DNA from: CAYOOP01 sp964405685
GTDB taxonomy: Bacteria; Pseudomonadota; Alphaproteobacteria; Rickettsiales; SXRF01
Assembly (NCBI GenBank): GCA_964405685.1
Contig: CAYOOP010000003.1
Span: forward strand, 165,800-229,799
Length of the DNA: 64,000 nucleotides
Direction of reading: 5' to 3'
The translations under genes were made by a program, and so were the position numbers. The notes beneath the pieces were generated by a model that saw only the letters and a program-made list of their open reading frames with translations, was not told the origin of the DNA and did no database searches. Below are positions 16,557 through 24,208 of the stretch, one piece after another (the stretch's first letter is position 1; the number at the start of each line of letters is the position of its first letter).

Positions 16557-17768
16557 ATGGTGCGATGCCCGGTTCCTTTTCAACAGCTCTTGCTTGCTGC
16601 TGCGCTGGTGACGGCGCTGCCTGCTTGCTCCACCGTCAATGGTTGGCTTGGCGATAAAGATCGCAATGAAATGCAGGTGGTGGACGGCCCGCGCCGTAAG
16701 CCTGTTTTGAATCCCGCCTCCGCATCGCAAATCAATGCACCCGGTGCCAATGCCGCTCCCATGATGCAGTATGACGGTTATGTGCCGCCGTCTTACGCCG
16801 CTGAGCCGGTGCAAGCACCTGCGCAAAGCTACGTGTTACCGGGTGGTGGTTACTATGACGTGCCGTTGCCGAATATTGAGCCTGTAACGCCGGAGTTTCC
16901 AAAAGCAAAAAGCGCACAACCGCCTGCGTCTCCCAGCACGATGGATACGGTGAGAGGTTGGTTCGGCAATGGCGAAGAGCAACAGCCTCCCAAAGCGAAT
17001 GTTGAGCCGATGGCATATGAACAGACGATCACCAGTGATGAAGACCATGGGCTACGTAAACCTCTGCCGCGCTTGCTTCCTGCTGAACCTGTGGCAACCA
17101 TTGCTGCAGCAGCGCCGCTGACGGAACCTAAACTCGCGCCGCTGTTGCCGGTTGCTGAGGCATCAAAACACATCAACATCAATACGCATTCGGTGGTTGC
17201 GAGCGAAACGCCACCGGTGCCGGAGTTTCACCTGTGGGACCGCTTGTTCGGTAGCCGCCCCGCGCCAACACCGTTGATTGCTCGGACTGATTATCCTTCG
17301 CTCTATGAAGTGCCACCGCCATCTCCCGCGCTTCGAGATGCCAAAACACAAGCGCCTGCGATCAAAGAGGAATTGAAATACGATGGTTGGGTGTCTAGGC
17401 AAAAAAAACGCGAATTGCATGACGAAGTTGAGGCCGACAAGCCGAATTCTTTGCGTGAAGAGATGAAAAACGGTGGCGCTGCGCCGCAACCTCAGCCGGT
17501 GCCGGTTGCGCCGCCCGCGCGTCCGTATGGCACGTTGCCGCCGCCCGCACCGCCGCGTGATTTGCAGGCGCACCAAGTGCCGAATGTATTACCGCCAAGC
17601 CGCAGCACACCGGAGTCGGAACCAAACCTGCCGCCGCTGGTGTTCACTCCCGTTAAGTCCCGCAATGAAAGCCCAACCATTGCCGCGCGTGGTGAGTTCA
17701 TCGCGCCGTGGTATATGCCGGCATCTACCATCAGCGTTGGGATCATTGGCCGCGCGAGCAGCCTTTAA
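16557..17768 (+). CDS. proline-rich lipoprotein of unknown function
   Basis: A 403-residue exported protein. The hydrophobic N-terminus ends in the lipobox LPAC (Cys24), so it should be lipidated and membrane-anchored. The remainder is low-complexity, rich in Pro, Ala and Glu, with a PPAPP-like run near residues 315-350 (VAPPARPYGTLPPPAPP) and several WFG/WDRLFG segments. It is probably extended in the periplasm. No known domain is seen. It is divergent from phaC and overlaps the stop of the convergent HTH gene by four bases. Confidence 0.75.
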   Translation: MVRCPVPFQQLLLAAALVTALPACSTVNGWLGDKDRNEMQVVDGPRRKPVLNPASASQINAPGANAAPMMQYDGYVPPSYAAEPVQAPAQSYVLPGGGYYDVPLPNIEPVTPEFPKAKSAQPPASPSTMDTVRGWFGNGEEQQPPKANVEPMAYEQTITSDEDHGLRKPLPRLLPAEPVATIAAAAPLTEPKLAPLLPVAEASKHININTHSVVASETPPVPEFHLWDRLFGSRPAPTPLIARTDYPSLYEVPPPSPALRDAKTQAPAIKEELKYDGWVSRQKKRELHDEVEADKPNSLREEMKNGGAAPQPQPVPVAPPARPYGTLPPPAPPRDLQAHQVPNVLPPSRSTPESEPNLPPLVFTPVKSRNESPTIAARGEFIAPWYMPASTISVGIIGRASSL

Positions 17769-18451
17769 CCGCGCCCGTTTTCATGGCTTTTGTCGCGGCT
17801 CTTATATCCTGCCAGTCTCAGCAAGAATGCCCCCGCCTCTTTCAGACTATCGTCTGTTATTGCTGCGGCTTCATTCGTTGTAAACGCATTCTCTTCCGCT
17901 TTCTTTTCTCGGATCTGTATGATCCATCCTGGTAACTCCTCCAGCACATTTCCATGCTCATCCAACCCAAGCAAAGGGTGAAGCTTTACCCAATTTTCTT
18001 TCGAACAACGTTTCTCAATCTGATAGACGTGTTCCCCGCTAAGTCCGGCCTGCTGTCCTAGTTCTTTTAATGACAAACCCAGTGATTTCCTGCGTTGACG
18101 AATTTCCTGCCCTCGCTGAATGGCAAGATGCTGTTCCAGACGCAGCGTTAGCGATGGAGCAATGATCTCTCTACCGCGTGTTATCAGGCCATTTACGTGA
18201 GTGTTTGTATCTTCGTTGACCAGGTGAGTGTTGATATATCGTTCAAAACTATCCAGCATCTCTTTTGCTGTCGTGGTTTTTACAGGGCGGGATAAGGTTA
18301 TGTTATAAAATGTTGCATAGGACAGGTCAAAATACTGCGTATTTTCAAAATCAGACTGCTTTAGCAACAGTGCGCGGCGCAACTCCTGCGCAACCGGCGC
18401 GAAGGCATTGGCCTGGTCTTGGGTAAGGCGGGGGACGTGTTTTTCTTTCAT
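17765..18451 (-). CDS. helix-turn-helix domain protein
   Basis: A 228-residue protein with a Cro/CI-type HTH at about residues 115-165 (IRQRRKSLGLSLKELGQQAG, then LSGEHVYQIEKR). The first 110 residues are an unrecognised helical domain, and the C-terminal part continues past a WIIQIREKK segment. It is probably a DNA-binding regulator. A degenerate direct repeat (TTGTAAC-AGAA-TCTTAAC, minus strand, 18488-18505) precedes it and weakly resembles the Pho-like boxes of other orphan genes in this window. It stands convergent to the lipoprotein gene. Confidence 0.75.
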   Translation of the reverse strand: MKEKHVPRLTQDQANAFAPVAQELRRALLLKQSDFENTQYFDLSYATFYNITLSRPVKTTTAKEMLDSFERYINTHLVNEDTNTHVNGLITRGREIIAPSLTLRLEQHLAIQRGQEIRQRRKSLGLSLKELGQQAGLSGEHVYQIEKRCSKENWVKLHPLLGLDEHGNVLEELPGWIIQIREKKAEENAFTTNEAAAITDDSLKEAGAFLLRLAGYKSRDKSHENGRG

Positions 18452-18583
18452 ACGCCTTTATCCTATCATGGGGTGGCGGGTGGTCATGTTAAGATTCTGT
18501 TACAATTGAGAAATGAAGCACTATCAGTCGATTGCTCCTAGGAAGCTGTTTACAGGAGCGCGGCGACACAATAAAAACCTCTC

Positions 18584-19753
18584 ATGCAAACTGATTTTTA
18601 CCGCATTGGCAGATTGCCGCCGTATGTGTTCGCTGAGGTGAACAAAATCAAGGCCGCCGCGCGCGCGGAAGGAAAAGACATTATTGACCTTGGCATGGGC
18701 AACCCGGATTCGAAACCGCCGGCGCATGTGATGAGTAAATTGCGTGAGGCCTTAGGCGATGAAAAAGCCAGTCGCTATTCGGTCTCTAAAGGCATTCATG
18801 GGTTGCGGAAAGCTCAGGCTGGTTATTATAAAAATCGTTTCGGGGTCGAACTCAATCCGGATACGGAAATGTGCGTAACCATTGGTTCGAAAGAGGGCTT
18901 GGCGAATTTAGCAAATGCTATTTCCAAACCGGGCGATGTGTTCGTGGTGCCTGATCCTTCATATCCGATTCACACCTGGGGTTTTATTATTCCCGGTGCG
19001 GAAGTGCGCCATATTCCCAACACGCCGCACGCGCCGGATTTTATGAAAAACCTGGAAGCGGCGCTCGCTGCGAAACCCAAGCCGGTTGCGGTGGTGGTGA
19101 ATTATCCGTGCAATCCGACGGCGGAAACGGTCGATATCGGTTTTTACGAAGAGGTGGTGGCGCTTTGCCGCAAATATGAAGTCTATGCGATTTCGGATCT
19201 GGCGTATTGCGAGCTCTATTTCGACAAGCCGACACCGTCGATATTGCAGGTGAAGGGTGCGAAAGAGGTGGCGGTGGAGTTTACGACGCTGTCCAAAACC
19301 TATTCCATGGCCGGTTGGCGCATTGGCTTTGCGGCGGGCAACAAAGACCTCGTGGGCGCGCTCACCAGAATCAAATCCTATCTCGATTATGGCACGTTTT
19401 TGCCGATGCAAATTGCCGCAACGCACGCCATCAACGGCCCGCAGGACTATGTCGATAAAATGCGCACGCTTTATAAGGAGCGGCGCGATATTGTGGTAGA
19501 CGGCCTCGCCAAAGTCTGGCCGATGGCAAAACCTGATGCCTCGATGTTCGTGTGGGCCAAGCTGCCGGAGAAATATTTGCACCTCGGCTCCCTCGAATTT
19601 TCCAAATTATTGCTCACCGAAGCCGACGTCGCGGTCGCCCCCGGTATTGGCTTTGGCGAAGGCGGCAACGACTATGTGCGCATCGCACTCGTCGAAAACA
19701 AACACCGCCTGCGGCAGGCCGTGCGGAATATTAAAGGGTTCCTGAAGCAGTAG
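18584..19753 (+). CDS. AlaC-like class I/II aminotransferase
   Basis: PLP-dependent aminotransferase. FYRIGRLPPYVFAEVN and IIDLGMGNPD are hallmarks of the AlaC/YfdZ glutamate-pyruvate aminotransferase group. Asp205 and Tyr208 contact PLP, the Schiff-base Lys238 is in TLSKTYSMAGWR, and the C-terminal arginine is in YVRIALVEN. Length (389) fits. Alternative labels are LL-diaminopimelate or aspartate aminotransferase, since the subfamilies blur; substrate is inferred from overall similarity only. Monocistronic by appearance. Confidence 0.85.
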   Translation: MQTDFYRIGRLPPYVFAEVNKIKAAARAEGKDIIDLGMGNPDSKPPAHVMSKLREALGDEKASRYSVSKGIHGLRKAQAGYYKNRFGVELNPDTEMCVTIGSKEGLANLANAISKPGDVFVVPDPSYPIHTWGFIIPGAEVRHIPNTPHAPDFMKNLEAALAAKPKPVAVVVNYPCNPTAETVDIGFYEEVVALCRKYEVYAISDLAYCELYFDKPTPSILQVKGAKEVAVEFTTLSKTYSMAGWRIGFAAGNKDLVGALTRIKSYLDYGTFLPMQIAATHAINGPQDYVDKMRTLYKERRDIVVDGLAKVWPMAKPDASMFVWAKLPEKYLHLGSLEFSKLLLTEADVAVAPGIGFGEGGNDYVRIALVENKHRLRQAVRNIKGFLKQ

Positions 19754-19754
19754 C

Positions 19755-19772
19755 CTGTCACAAAACTTTCAT
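19755..19772 (+). promoter_or_regulatory. Pho-box-like direct repeat upstream of the tandem orphan pair
   Basis: CTGTCAC-AAAA-CTTTCAT, two 7-mers spaced 11 bases apart, followed 12 bases later by a -10-like TACAAT. It sits directly after the aminotransferase stop and about 75 bases before the 19845 start. Confidence 0.6.
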
Positions 19773-19844
19773 AATTCTCAAATTTACAATCCCTGGCCGA
19801 TCATTAAATTTCCTTGATGCTTATTAAAAGGGAATTGGTTGCAT

Positions 19845-20642
19845 ATGGTAACGCAAGATGCGCTCAAGAGTCATACGAATCAGGCGATCAACTCTGAAGT
19901 TGTAGAACTGAAAGATGTGCTAGCGGGATTGGTACGTTATGGACTGCAGCATAAAAGTCTGGCGGCCGATGTGCGGTTAATTGCCGAAGGTGCGGAGAAG
20001 ATAGCCCCTAAAGATGTGGGTGAAGTACAAGATATTCTTGGAAAGATAGACCAGTTTTATACGCAGCGATCTCATGAGCGGGAGAATCGTTTTTCGTGGG
20101 TTGCCATGTATGATGCAGAAAACGGTAAGAAGCCTTATGGTTTCCCAACGTCTGATTTAAGAAAGCTCGCCGTGTTTGGCAATATAGATACCAAGAACAC
20201 TCAGGCGCTTGGGTCTTACCAGGAAAATGTCATGAAGCCTGCGCTCCAATTATGGACAGCGATGAGAATACCTGCACCTATACGCAAATTGCGAGAATTT
20301 TATGCTAAATATGGACTTGATATCAATCGAATCAATCACTACCAAATTGGCTCCCCTCTACAAGACAAGTTCGGGAATGCTAGAGCCATCATCCAAACGT
20401 TATGTACCAAGGATCTGGACAATCGCTCAGAAGATTTCTTCGAAACCCAGATTAAAACCGCAAGCAATCTAGAAAAAGTTAAAGCGCTATTAGATTTTGG
20501 GGACACTCTTGACCGCATCAAATCTTCTTACCCGTTGTTGAATGCGAGTACTGAATATCAACACATTGTGGAACCGGACCTCAAAAAATATATTTATGAA
20601 TTAATACCAGACCTTGCACCGAAGGTGGTGGTAGGTCTATGA
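19845..20642 (+). CDS. orphan protein, first of a tandem paralogous pair
   Basis: A protein of about 265 residues without recognised domain, signal peptide or membrane helix; predicted largely helical and soluble. It aligns along its length with the next gene: FSWVAMYDAENGKKPYGFP here against FSYVQLHDEKVGKKPYDFP there, then NTQALGSY against NTQAVDNY, and IPAPIRKLREFY against IPTPMRQLQDFF. The pair therefore arose by duplication. ATG 19845 is used; an in-frame TTG at 19839 also follows AAAGGGA. The Pho-like box upstream suggests regulated expression. The stop overlaps the next start (ATGA). Confidence 0.7.
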   Translation: MVTQDALKSHTNQAINSEVVELKDVLAGLVRYGLQHKSLAADVRLIAEGAEKIAPKDVGEVQDILGKIDQFYTQRSHERENRFSWVAMYDAENGKKPYGFPTSDLRKLAVFGNIDTKNTQALGSYQENVMKPALQLWTAMRIPAPIRKLREFYAKYGLDINRINHYQIGSPLQDKFGNARAIIQTLCTKDLDNRSEDFFETQIKTASNLEKVKALLDFGDTLDRIKSSYPLLNASTEYQHIVEPDLKKYIYELIPDLAPKVVVGL

Positions 20643-21409
20643 GCTACGTTGATCAGGTTTCAAACCCGCGCATTCGCGCGCTACAAGACAAGCTCGCAGA
20701 ATCTGTGAGCTTCTCTACGCAGATGTTACTAAGCGATATTCGCATTATCGCAGAGGAAAACCCCGAAGCTGCCCAACAAGTACGTGAAGTGCGTGATATT
20801 ATTAGCCAAATGCTAGCATACGACGAGCAAAGGAAAGCAGCTGAGAGAACCTCTTTTTCTTATGTCCAGCTTCATGATGAAAAGGTTGGGAAGAAACCTT
20901 ACGACTTTCCGATGGAAGATATAAGAACACTGATTGAATTTTGCGCATTACCATCTAACAACACGCAAGCGGTGGATAACTATCGTAAAAGTATAGTGCT
21001 TCCAGCTCAGGCACTTCAGAGGGAGAACATCCCCACCCCCATGCGCCAGTTGCAGGATTTCTTTAGAGGTCATCAAATGGAATTGCGCAGGATTTCTGCT
21101 TCTGATTTGGGTACGAAATATGGATACACCTACGAGCATGATTTTGGGAAAGCGATGGAGCTTATTAAGCTTTTGTATGCGAAGCCTGTGGAGAGCGTTT
21201 CGGCGGGATATTTCGAAAGGATTTTTCAAGAACCTAAACACAAAAAACACGTGGAAGCTTTGTTGCGGTTTGGTGAGGTGTTGAGCAAAATAAGTGATGA
21301 TCATGTCGATCTTGAGCCTGCCACGAAGAGTTACCGTTTTGGTGTGGAGCATGACTTAAACGCCTATATCCATCAACTCGTGCCCGCGCTTGCGCCTAAA
21401 ACCCGGTAG
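20639..21409 (+). CDS. orphan protein, second of a tandem paralogous pair
   Basis: A 256-residue protein homologous to its upstream neighbour, with the shared core GKKPY-FP, NTQA-Y, IP-P-R-L--F and a matching C-terminus (LVPALAPKTR here, LIPDLAPKVV there). No known domain is seen. Translation is coupled to the first copy by an ATGA overlap, so the two are made together and may form a heteromer; that is inference. trmD starts about 40 bases downstream, and it is unclear whether transcription continues into it. Confidence 0.7.
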   Translation: MSYVDQVSNPRIRALQDKLAESVSFSTQMLLSDIRIIAEENPEAAQQVREVRDIISQMLAYDEQRKAAERTSFSYVQLHDEKVGKKPYDFPMEDIRTLIEFCALPSNNTQAVDNYRKSIVLPAQALQRENIPTPMRQLQDFFRGHQMELRRISASDLGTKYGYTYEHDFGKAMELIKLLYAKPVESVSAGYFERIFQEPKHKKHVEALLRFGEVLSKISDDHVDLEPATKSYRFGVEHDLNAYIHQLVPALAPKTR

Positions 21410-21450
21410 TTGGCATTGCGCTTTGGATGTATCCGCGATAAAAGCTAGCT

Positions 21451-22179
21451 ATGCATTTCACCCTCCTCACCCTCTTCCCTGAAATGTTTCCGGGGCCGTT
21501 AGCGCACTCGATTGCGGGGAAGGCGCATGCCAAGAATTTGTGGTCGTATGAGACGATTCAGATTCGGGATTTTGCAACGGATAAGCATTCCACCGTGGAT
21601 GCCAAAACCTATGGTGGAGGTACGGGATTGGTGATGCGCGCGGATGTGGTGGGCGCGGCAATTGATGCGGCGAAACTCAGAAAACCAGGCTCAAAACTCA
21701 TTTATTTTACGCCGCGGGGGGTGCCACTTTCGCAGGAGCTTTTGCGTGAGCTTATTCTCCCCCATTCCCCCCCGCAAGCGGGAGGGGATTTGACCTTGCT
21801 CTGCGGGCGGTATGAGGGGGTGGATGAGAGAATTTTAGAGGAATATCAGCCGCTTGAGATAAGCCTTGGCGATTATGTGCTTTCGGGGGGGGAGATTGCG
21901 GCGCTCGTCTTTATGGATGCGGCCATCCGGCTGATTCCGGGGGTGATTAGCAAGGACGAAGCCGTGGAGACCGAAAGCTTTAGTGGCAGCGGACATTTTG
22001 CTGGACTCCTTGAATATCCTCACTATACTCTGCCGCCTTTCTGGAAGGGTCGAGCCGTCCCTGACGTGCTCACCTCCGGCAACCACCAAGCAATTGAGCG
22101 GTGGCGGCAACAGAAAGCAGAAGAAATTACCCAAGAACGCCGCCCCGATGTGTGGGAGCGCAGAAACGATAAAGGATAG
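21451..22179 (+). CDS. trmD: tRNA (guanine-N1-)-methyltransferase
   Basis: Methylates G37 of tRNAs next to the anticodon using S-adenosylmethionine, preventing frameshifts. The trefoil-knot SAM site is visible in LLCGRYEGVDERIL and SLGDYVLSGGEIAA, and the N-terminus FTLLTLFPEMFPGPL is standard. Between LSQELLREL and LTLLCGRYEG there is a short extra stretch (ILPHSPPQAGGD) encoded by a GC-rich hairpin; see the separate repeat entry. rplS follows after six bases, as usual, but rpsP and rimM, which normally precede trmD, are absent here. Confidence 0.96.
   Translation: MHFTLLTLFPEMFPGPLAHSIAGKAHAKNLWSYETIQIRDFATDKHSTVDAKTYGGGTGLVMRADVVGAAIDAAKLRKPGSKLIYFTPRGVPLSQELLRELILPHSPPQAGGDLTLLCGRYEGVDERILEEYQPLEISLGDYVLSGGEIAALVFMDAAIRLIPGVISKDEAVETESFSGSGHFAGLLEYPHYTLPPFWKGRAVPDVLTSGNHQAIERWRQQKAEEITQERRPDVWERRNDKG
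21765..21789. repeat. GC-rich hairpin read in frame inside trmD
   Basis: The C-run and GCAAGC centre fold as CCCCGC-AA-GCGGG-AGGGG. It resembles common intergenic CCCCC...GGGGG hairpins and encodes a small family-atypical loop (HSPPQAGG) in TrmD. Confidence 0.5.
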
Positions 22180-22185
22180 ACGCAA

Positions 22186-22566
22186 ATGAACATGCTCGAA
22201 AAATATGAAGCCGCCAATAAGGCAAAGCTCGCCGAAGGCAAAAAGATCGACGAATTCCGCACCGGTGACACGGTGAAGGTCAACGTGCGCATCATCGAGG
22301 GAAACACCGAGCGTACCCAGGCGTTTGAAGGTGTGGTGATTGCGAAGAAAAACGCAGGTCTGCGTTCGTGCTTCACGGTGCGCAAAATCAGCCACGGCGA
22401 AGGTGTAGAGCGCGTATTTCCGACTTTCAGCCCGCGTGTTGAAAGTGTAGAGCTTCTCCGCCGCGGAACGGTGCGTCGTTCGAAACTATACTACCTCCGT
22501 GGTCGTACGGGTAAAGCTGCACGTATTACGGAAAAGCGTGACGCGCAGGACAGCGCTGAAGCTTAA
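22186..22566 (+). CDS. rplS: 50S ribosomal protein L19
   Basis: Structural protein of the large ribosomal subunit at the 30S-50S interface. The 126 residues carry the family core: FRTGDTVKVNVRIIEGNTER, TQAFEGVVIAKKNAG, and RRGTVRRSKLYYLRGRTGKA. It has an alphaproteobacterial-type acidic/Ala-rich tail (DAQDSAEA). It starts six bases after trmD with AAAGGATA upstream, and is almost certainly cotranscribed with trmD. Confidence 0.98.
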   Translation: MNMLEKYEAANKAKLAEGKKIDEFRTGDTVKVNVRIIEGNTERTQAFEGVVIAKKNAGLRSCFTVRKISHGEGVERVFPTFSPRVESVELLRRGTVRRSKLYYLRGRTGKAARITEKRDAQDSAEA

Positions 22567-22572
22567 GTTCCA

Positions 22573-23436
22573 ATGAAGGGCATAATCTTAGCGGGCGGGT
22601 CTGGGTCGCGGCTAGCGCCGATGACCAGAGTTGTTACCAAACAGCTGCTGCCTATTTACGACAAGCCAATGATTTTTTATCCCTTGAGCGTGCTGATGCT
22701 CGCGGGGATTCGTGATATTCTCATTATCTCCACGCCGCATGATCTGCCGGTGATCAAGGAATTGCTGGGCGACGGCAAGGAACTGGGCTTGCAATTTTCT
22801 TATGTGGTGCAGCCGAAGCCGGAAGGCATAGCGCAAGCATTGATTCTCGCGGAGCCGTTTTTAAACGGTGAGCCTTCATGCCTGATTCTGGGTGATAATA
22901 TTTTCTATGGTGCGAGCCTGTCAGAGCGGCTGAAAGATGCGGCGTCTTTGACCCAAGGCGCAACCGTGTTTGCCTATAGCGTGAATGACCCGGAGCGTTA
23001 CGGCGTGGTGGAGTTTGATGCGAAGGACAAAGCGATTTCACTGGAAGAAAAACCGAAACATCCAAAATCAAAATTCGCGGTGACGGGGCTTTATTTTTAT
23101 GATGGTAAGGCACCCGCTTATGCGAAGGCGTTGAAACCTTCCGCGCGTGGGGAATTGGAGATTACAGATTTAAACAAGGTCTATTTAGAGCGCGGGGAGT
23201 TGACCGTATCGCGGTTTGCCCGCGGGGATGCATGGCTCGATACCGGCACGCCGGATTCGCTGCTCGATGCCTCGCAATTCGTGCAGGTGCTGGAAAAACG
23301 GCAGGGTTTCAAAATCGCTTGCGTTGAGGAGATCGCGTATGCGCAAGGGTGGATCGGGATTGCGCAATTAAAGCAGATCATTCAAACGCAATACCCGAAA
23401 AACGACTACGGTGCGTATTTGCGGGGGCTTGTTTAG
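22573..23436 (+). CDS. rmlA: glucose-1-phosphate thymidylyltransferase
   Basis: Makes dTDP-glucose from dTTP and glucose-1-phosphate, the first step to dTDP-L-rhamnose for surface polysaccharide. Visible: nucleotide-binding GIILAGGSGSRLAPMT, the KQLLPIYDKPMIFYPLS signature, LGDNIFYG, and the substrate site EEKPKHPKS. Length (287) is normal. It begins seven bases after rplS, so it may be read from the trmD-rplS transcript. The other rml genes (B, C, D) are not in the window, which is unusual because they are often clustered. Confidence 0.95.
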   Translation: MKGIILAGGSGSRLAPMTRVVTKQLLPIYDKPMIFYPLSVLMLAGIRDILIISTPHDLPVIKELLGDGKELGLQFSYVVQPKPEGIAQALILAEPFLNGEPSCLILGDNIFYGASLSERLKDAASLTQGATVFAYSVNDPERYGVVEFDAKDKAISLEEKPKHPKSKFAVTGLYFYDGKAPAYAKALKPSARGELEITDLNKVYLERGELTVSRFARGDAWLDTGTPDSLLDASQFVQVLEKRQGFKIACVEEIAYAQGWIGIAQLKQIIQTQYPKNDYGAYLRGLV

Positions 23437-23440
23437 TCTT

Positions 23441-23483
23441 TAGTCGATAGTCTTTAGTGTAGTTGGTTTCAAACTATCGACTA
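23441..23483. terminator. inverted repeat after rmlA, possible terminator
   Basis: TAGTCGATAGT and ACTATCGACTA form a perfect 11-bp stem with a 21-base loop. It is followed by short direct repeats of ACTAACGACT, without a clear T-run. It could end the trmD-rplS-rmlA transcript. Confidence 0.4.
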
Positions 23484-23509
23484 ACGACTAGCAACTAACG
23501 ACTTTAGTA

Positions 23510-23665
23510 GGGCGCGCCCTGTAGCTTGTACCATAGGAAATGCACGTGAGCCCGGTTCGTACGCTGCCTTTCGACAGACCGTCCGCCGCGTAGCCCAGCG
23601 TATGCGCTTGTGGCAACATACGCCGCCATACGCCTTCGCCGAACACTTCCTGCCCCGGTTGGGAT
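23510..23665 (-). ncRNA. candidate structured RNA in a 505-base gene-free stretch (6S-like fold)
   Basis: On the minus strand, AGGAAGTGTTCG (23640-23651) can pair with CGAAC...CAC...TTTCCT (23535-23560). Between them lies a hairpin with arms GCGTATG and CATACGC around a CCACAAG loop. A long, bulged, rod-like fold of about 150 bases recalls 6S RNA, but I cannot match conserved 6S positions with certainty. No protein-coding signal is convincing; a 62-residue minus-strand frame here is rich in Arg, Cys and Gly and lacks an SD. Confidence 0.3.
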
Positions 23666-23756
23666 CTACAATTCAACCGCTGGACTTATGTTCTGCAGAA
23701 CAATTATGGATGTAGGAGGGAATAGGGATGCCCGGAAGTGCCTTTTTAATGCTCCC

Positions 23757-23852
23757 GTGAAATTCTACTGAATTTCACACGGCGCGGCTTCCGCCTTCGC
23801 CAAGGCTACGGCGAGACAGGCATGGCTGACAAAACTGCTGATTTTGAATCAC
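23757..23852. repeat. TACT-loop hairpin repeat (family C), composite copy
   Basis: First hairpin GTGAAATTC-TACT-GAATTTCAC (23757-23778), then a GC-rich middle, then GGCTGAC followed by an AAAAC-TGCT-GATTTT hairpin and GAATCAC (23824-23852). The same design is found at 42349-42402 and 54131-54204, with a single hairpin at 47163. Confidence 0.65.
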
Positions 23853-23939
23853 GTCATTGCGAGGAGGCATAGCCGACGAAGCAATCCAGTCCTGCGACTG
23901 GGAGAGATTCTAGATTGCTTCGCTTACGCTCGCAATGAC
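23853..23939. repeat. family A palindromic repeat, copy 3
   Basis: GTCATTGCGAG ... CTCGCAATGAC with inner GCAATCCAG and TAGATTGC arms. It directly abuts the family C element on the left and the fliQ stop on the right. Confidence 0.88.
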
Positions 23940-23941
23940 GA

Positions 23942-24208
23942 TCACTCAATATTCGCGATACGTTCGAAGAGCTTCATGGTGTAGCCGTCGAGGCGGTCGA
24001 TCATGAAGGGGAGGGCGATGACTAGTGTCAACATCATCGCAATCACTTTAGGGACGAAGGTGAGAGTGGCTTCTTGGATTTGGGTGAGGGCTTGGATGAG
24101 CGAGACGATAATACCTACCAACAGCGCGACCAGCATGACCGGCGCGCCGACCAGCAGCATCACATAAATACCTTCGCGCAGGAGTTGCAGGACGTCGTTC
24201 GTGTTCAT
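23942..24208 (-). CDS. fliQ: flagellar export apparatus protein FliQ
   Basis: Small two-helix membrane protein of the flagellar type III export gate (FliP5-FliQ4-FliR1). At 88 residues it has the normal length. The first helix spans MLLVGAPVMLVALLVGIIVSL, the family motif IQALTQIQEATLTFVPK follows, then the second helix VIAMMLTLVIALPFM. Its ATG overlaps the tyrS stop (ATGA), so the two are translationally coupled. No other flagellar gene is in the window. In most genomes fliQ sits between fliP and fliR, so the flagellar genes here appear scattered. A type III secretion homologue (SctS) is less likely given the sequence. Confidence 0.9.
   Translation of the reverse strand: MNTNDVLQLLREGIYVMLLVGAPVMLVALLVGIIVSLIQALTQIQEATLTFVPKVIAMMLTLVIALPFMIDRLDGYTMKLFERIANIE

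Noticed and set aside
18488..18505. Direct repeat before the 17765-18451 HTH gene
   Set aside because: TTGTAAC-AGAA-TCTTAAC has the right spacing but too many differences; not counted among the eight boxes.
23488..23676. 62-codon minus-strand frame after rmlA
   Set aside because: No SD, unusual composition, and it coincides with a stretch of strong secondary structure better explained as RNA or repeat.
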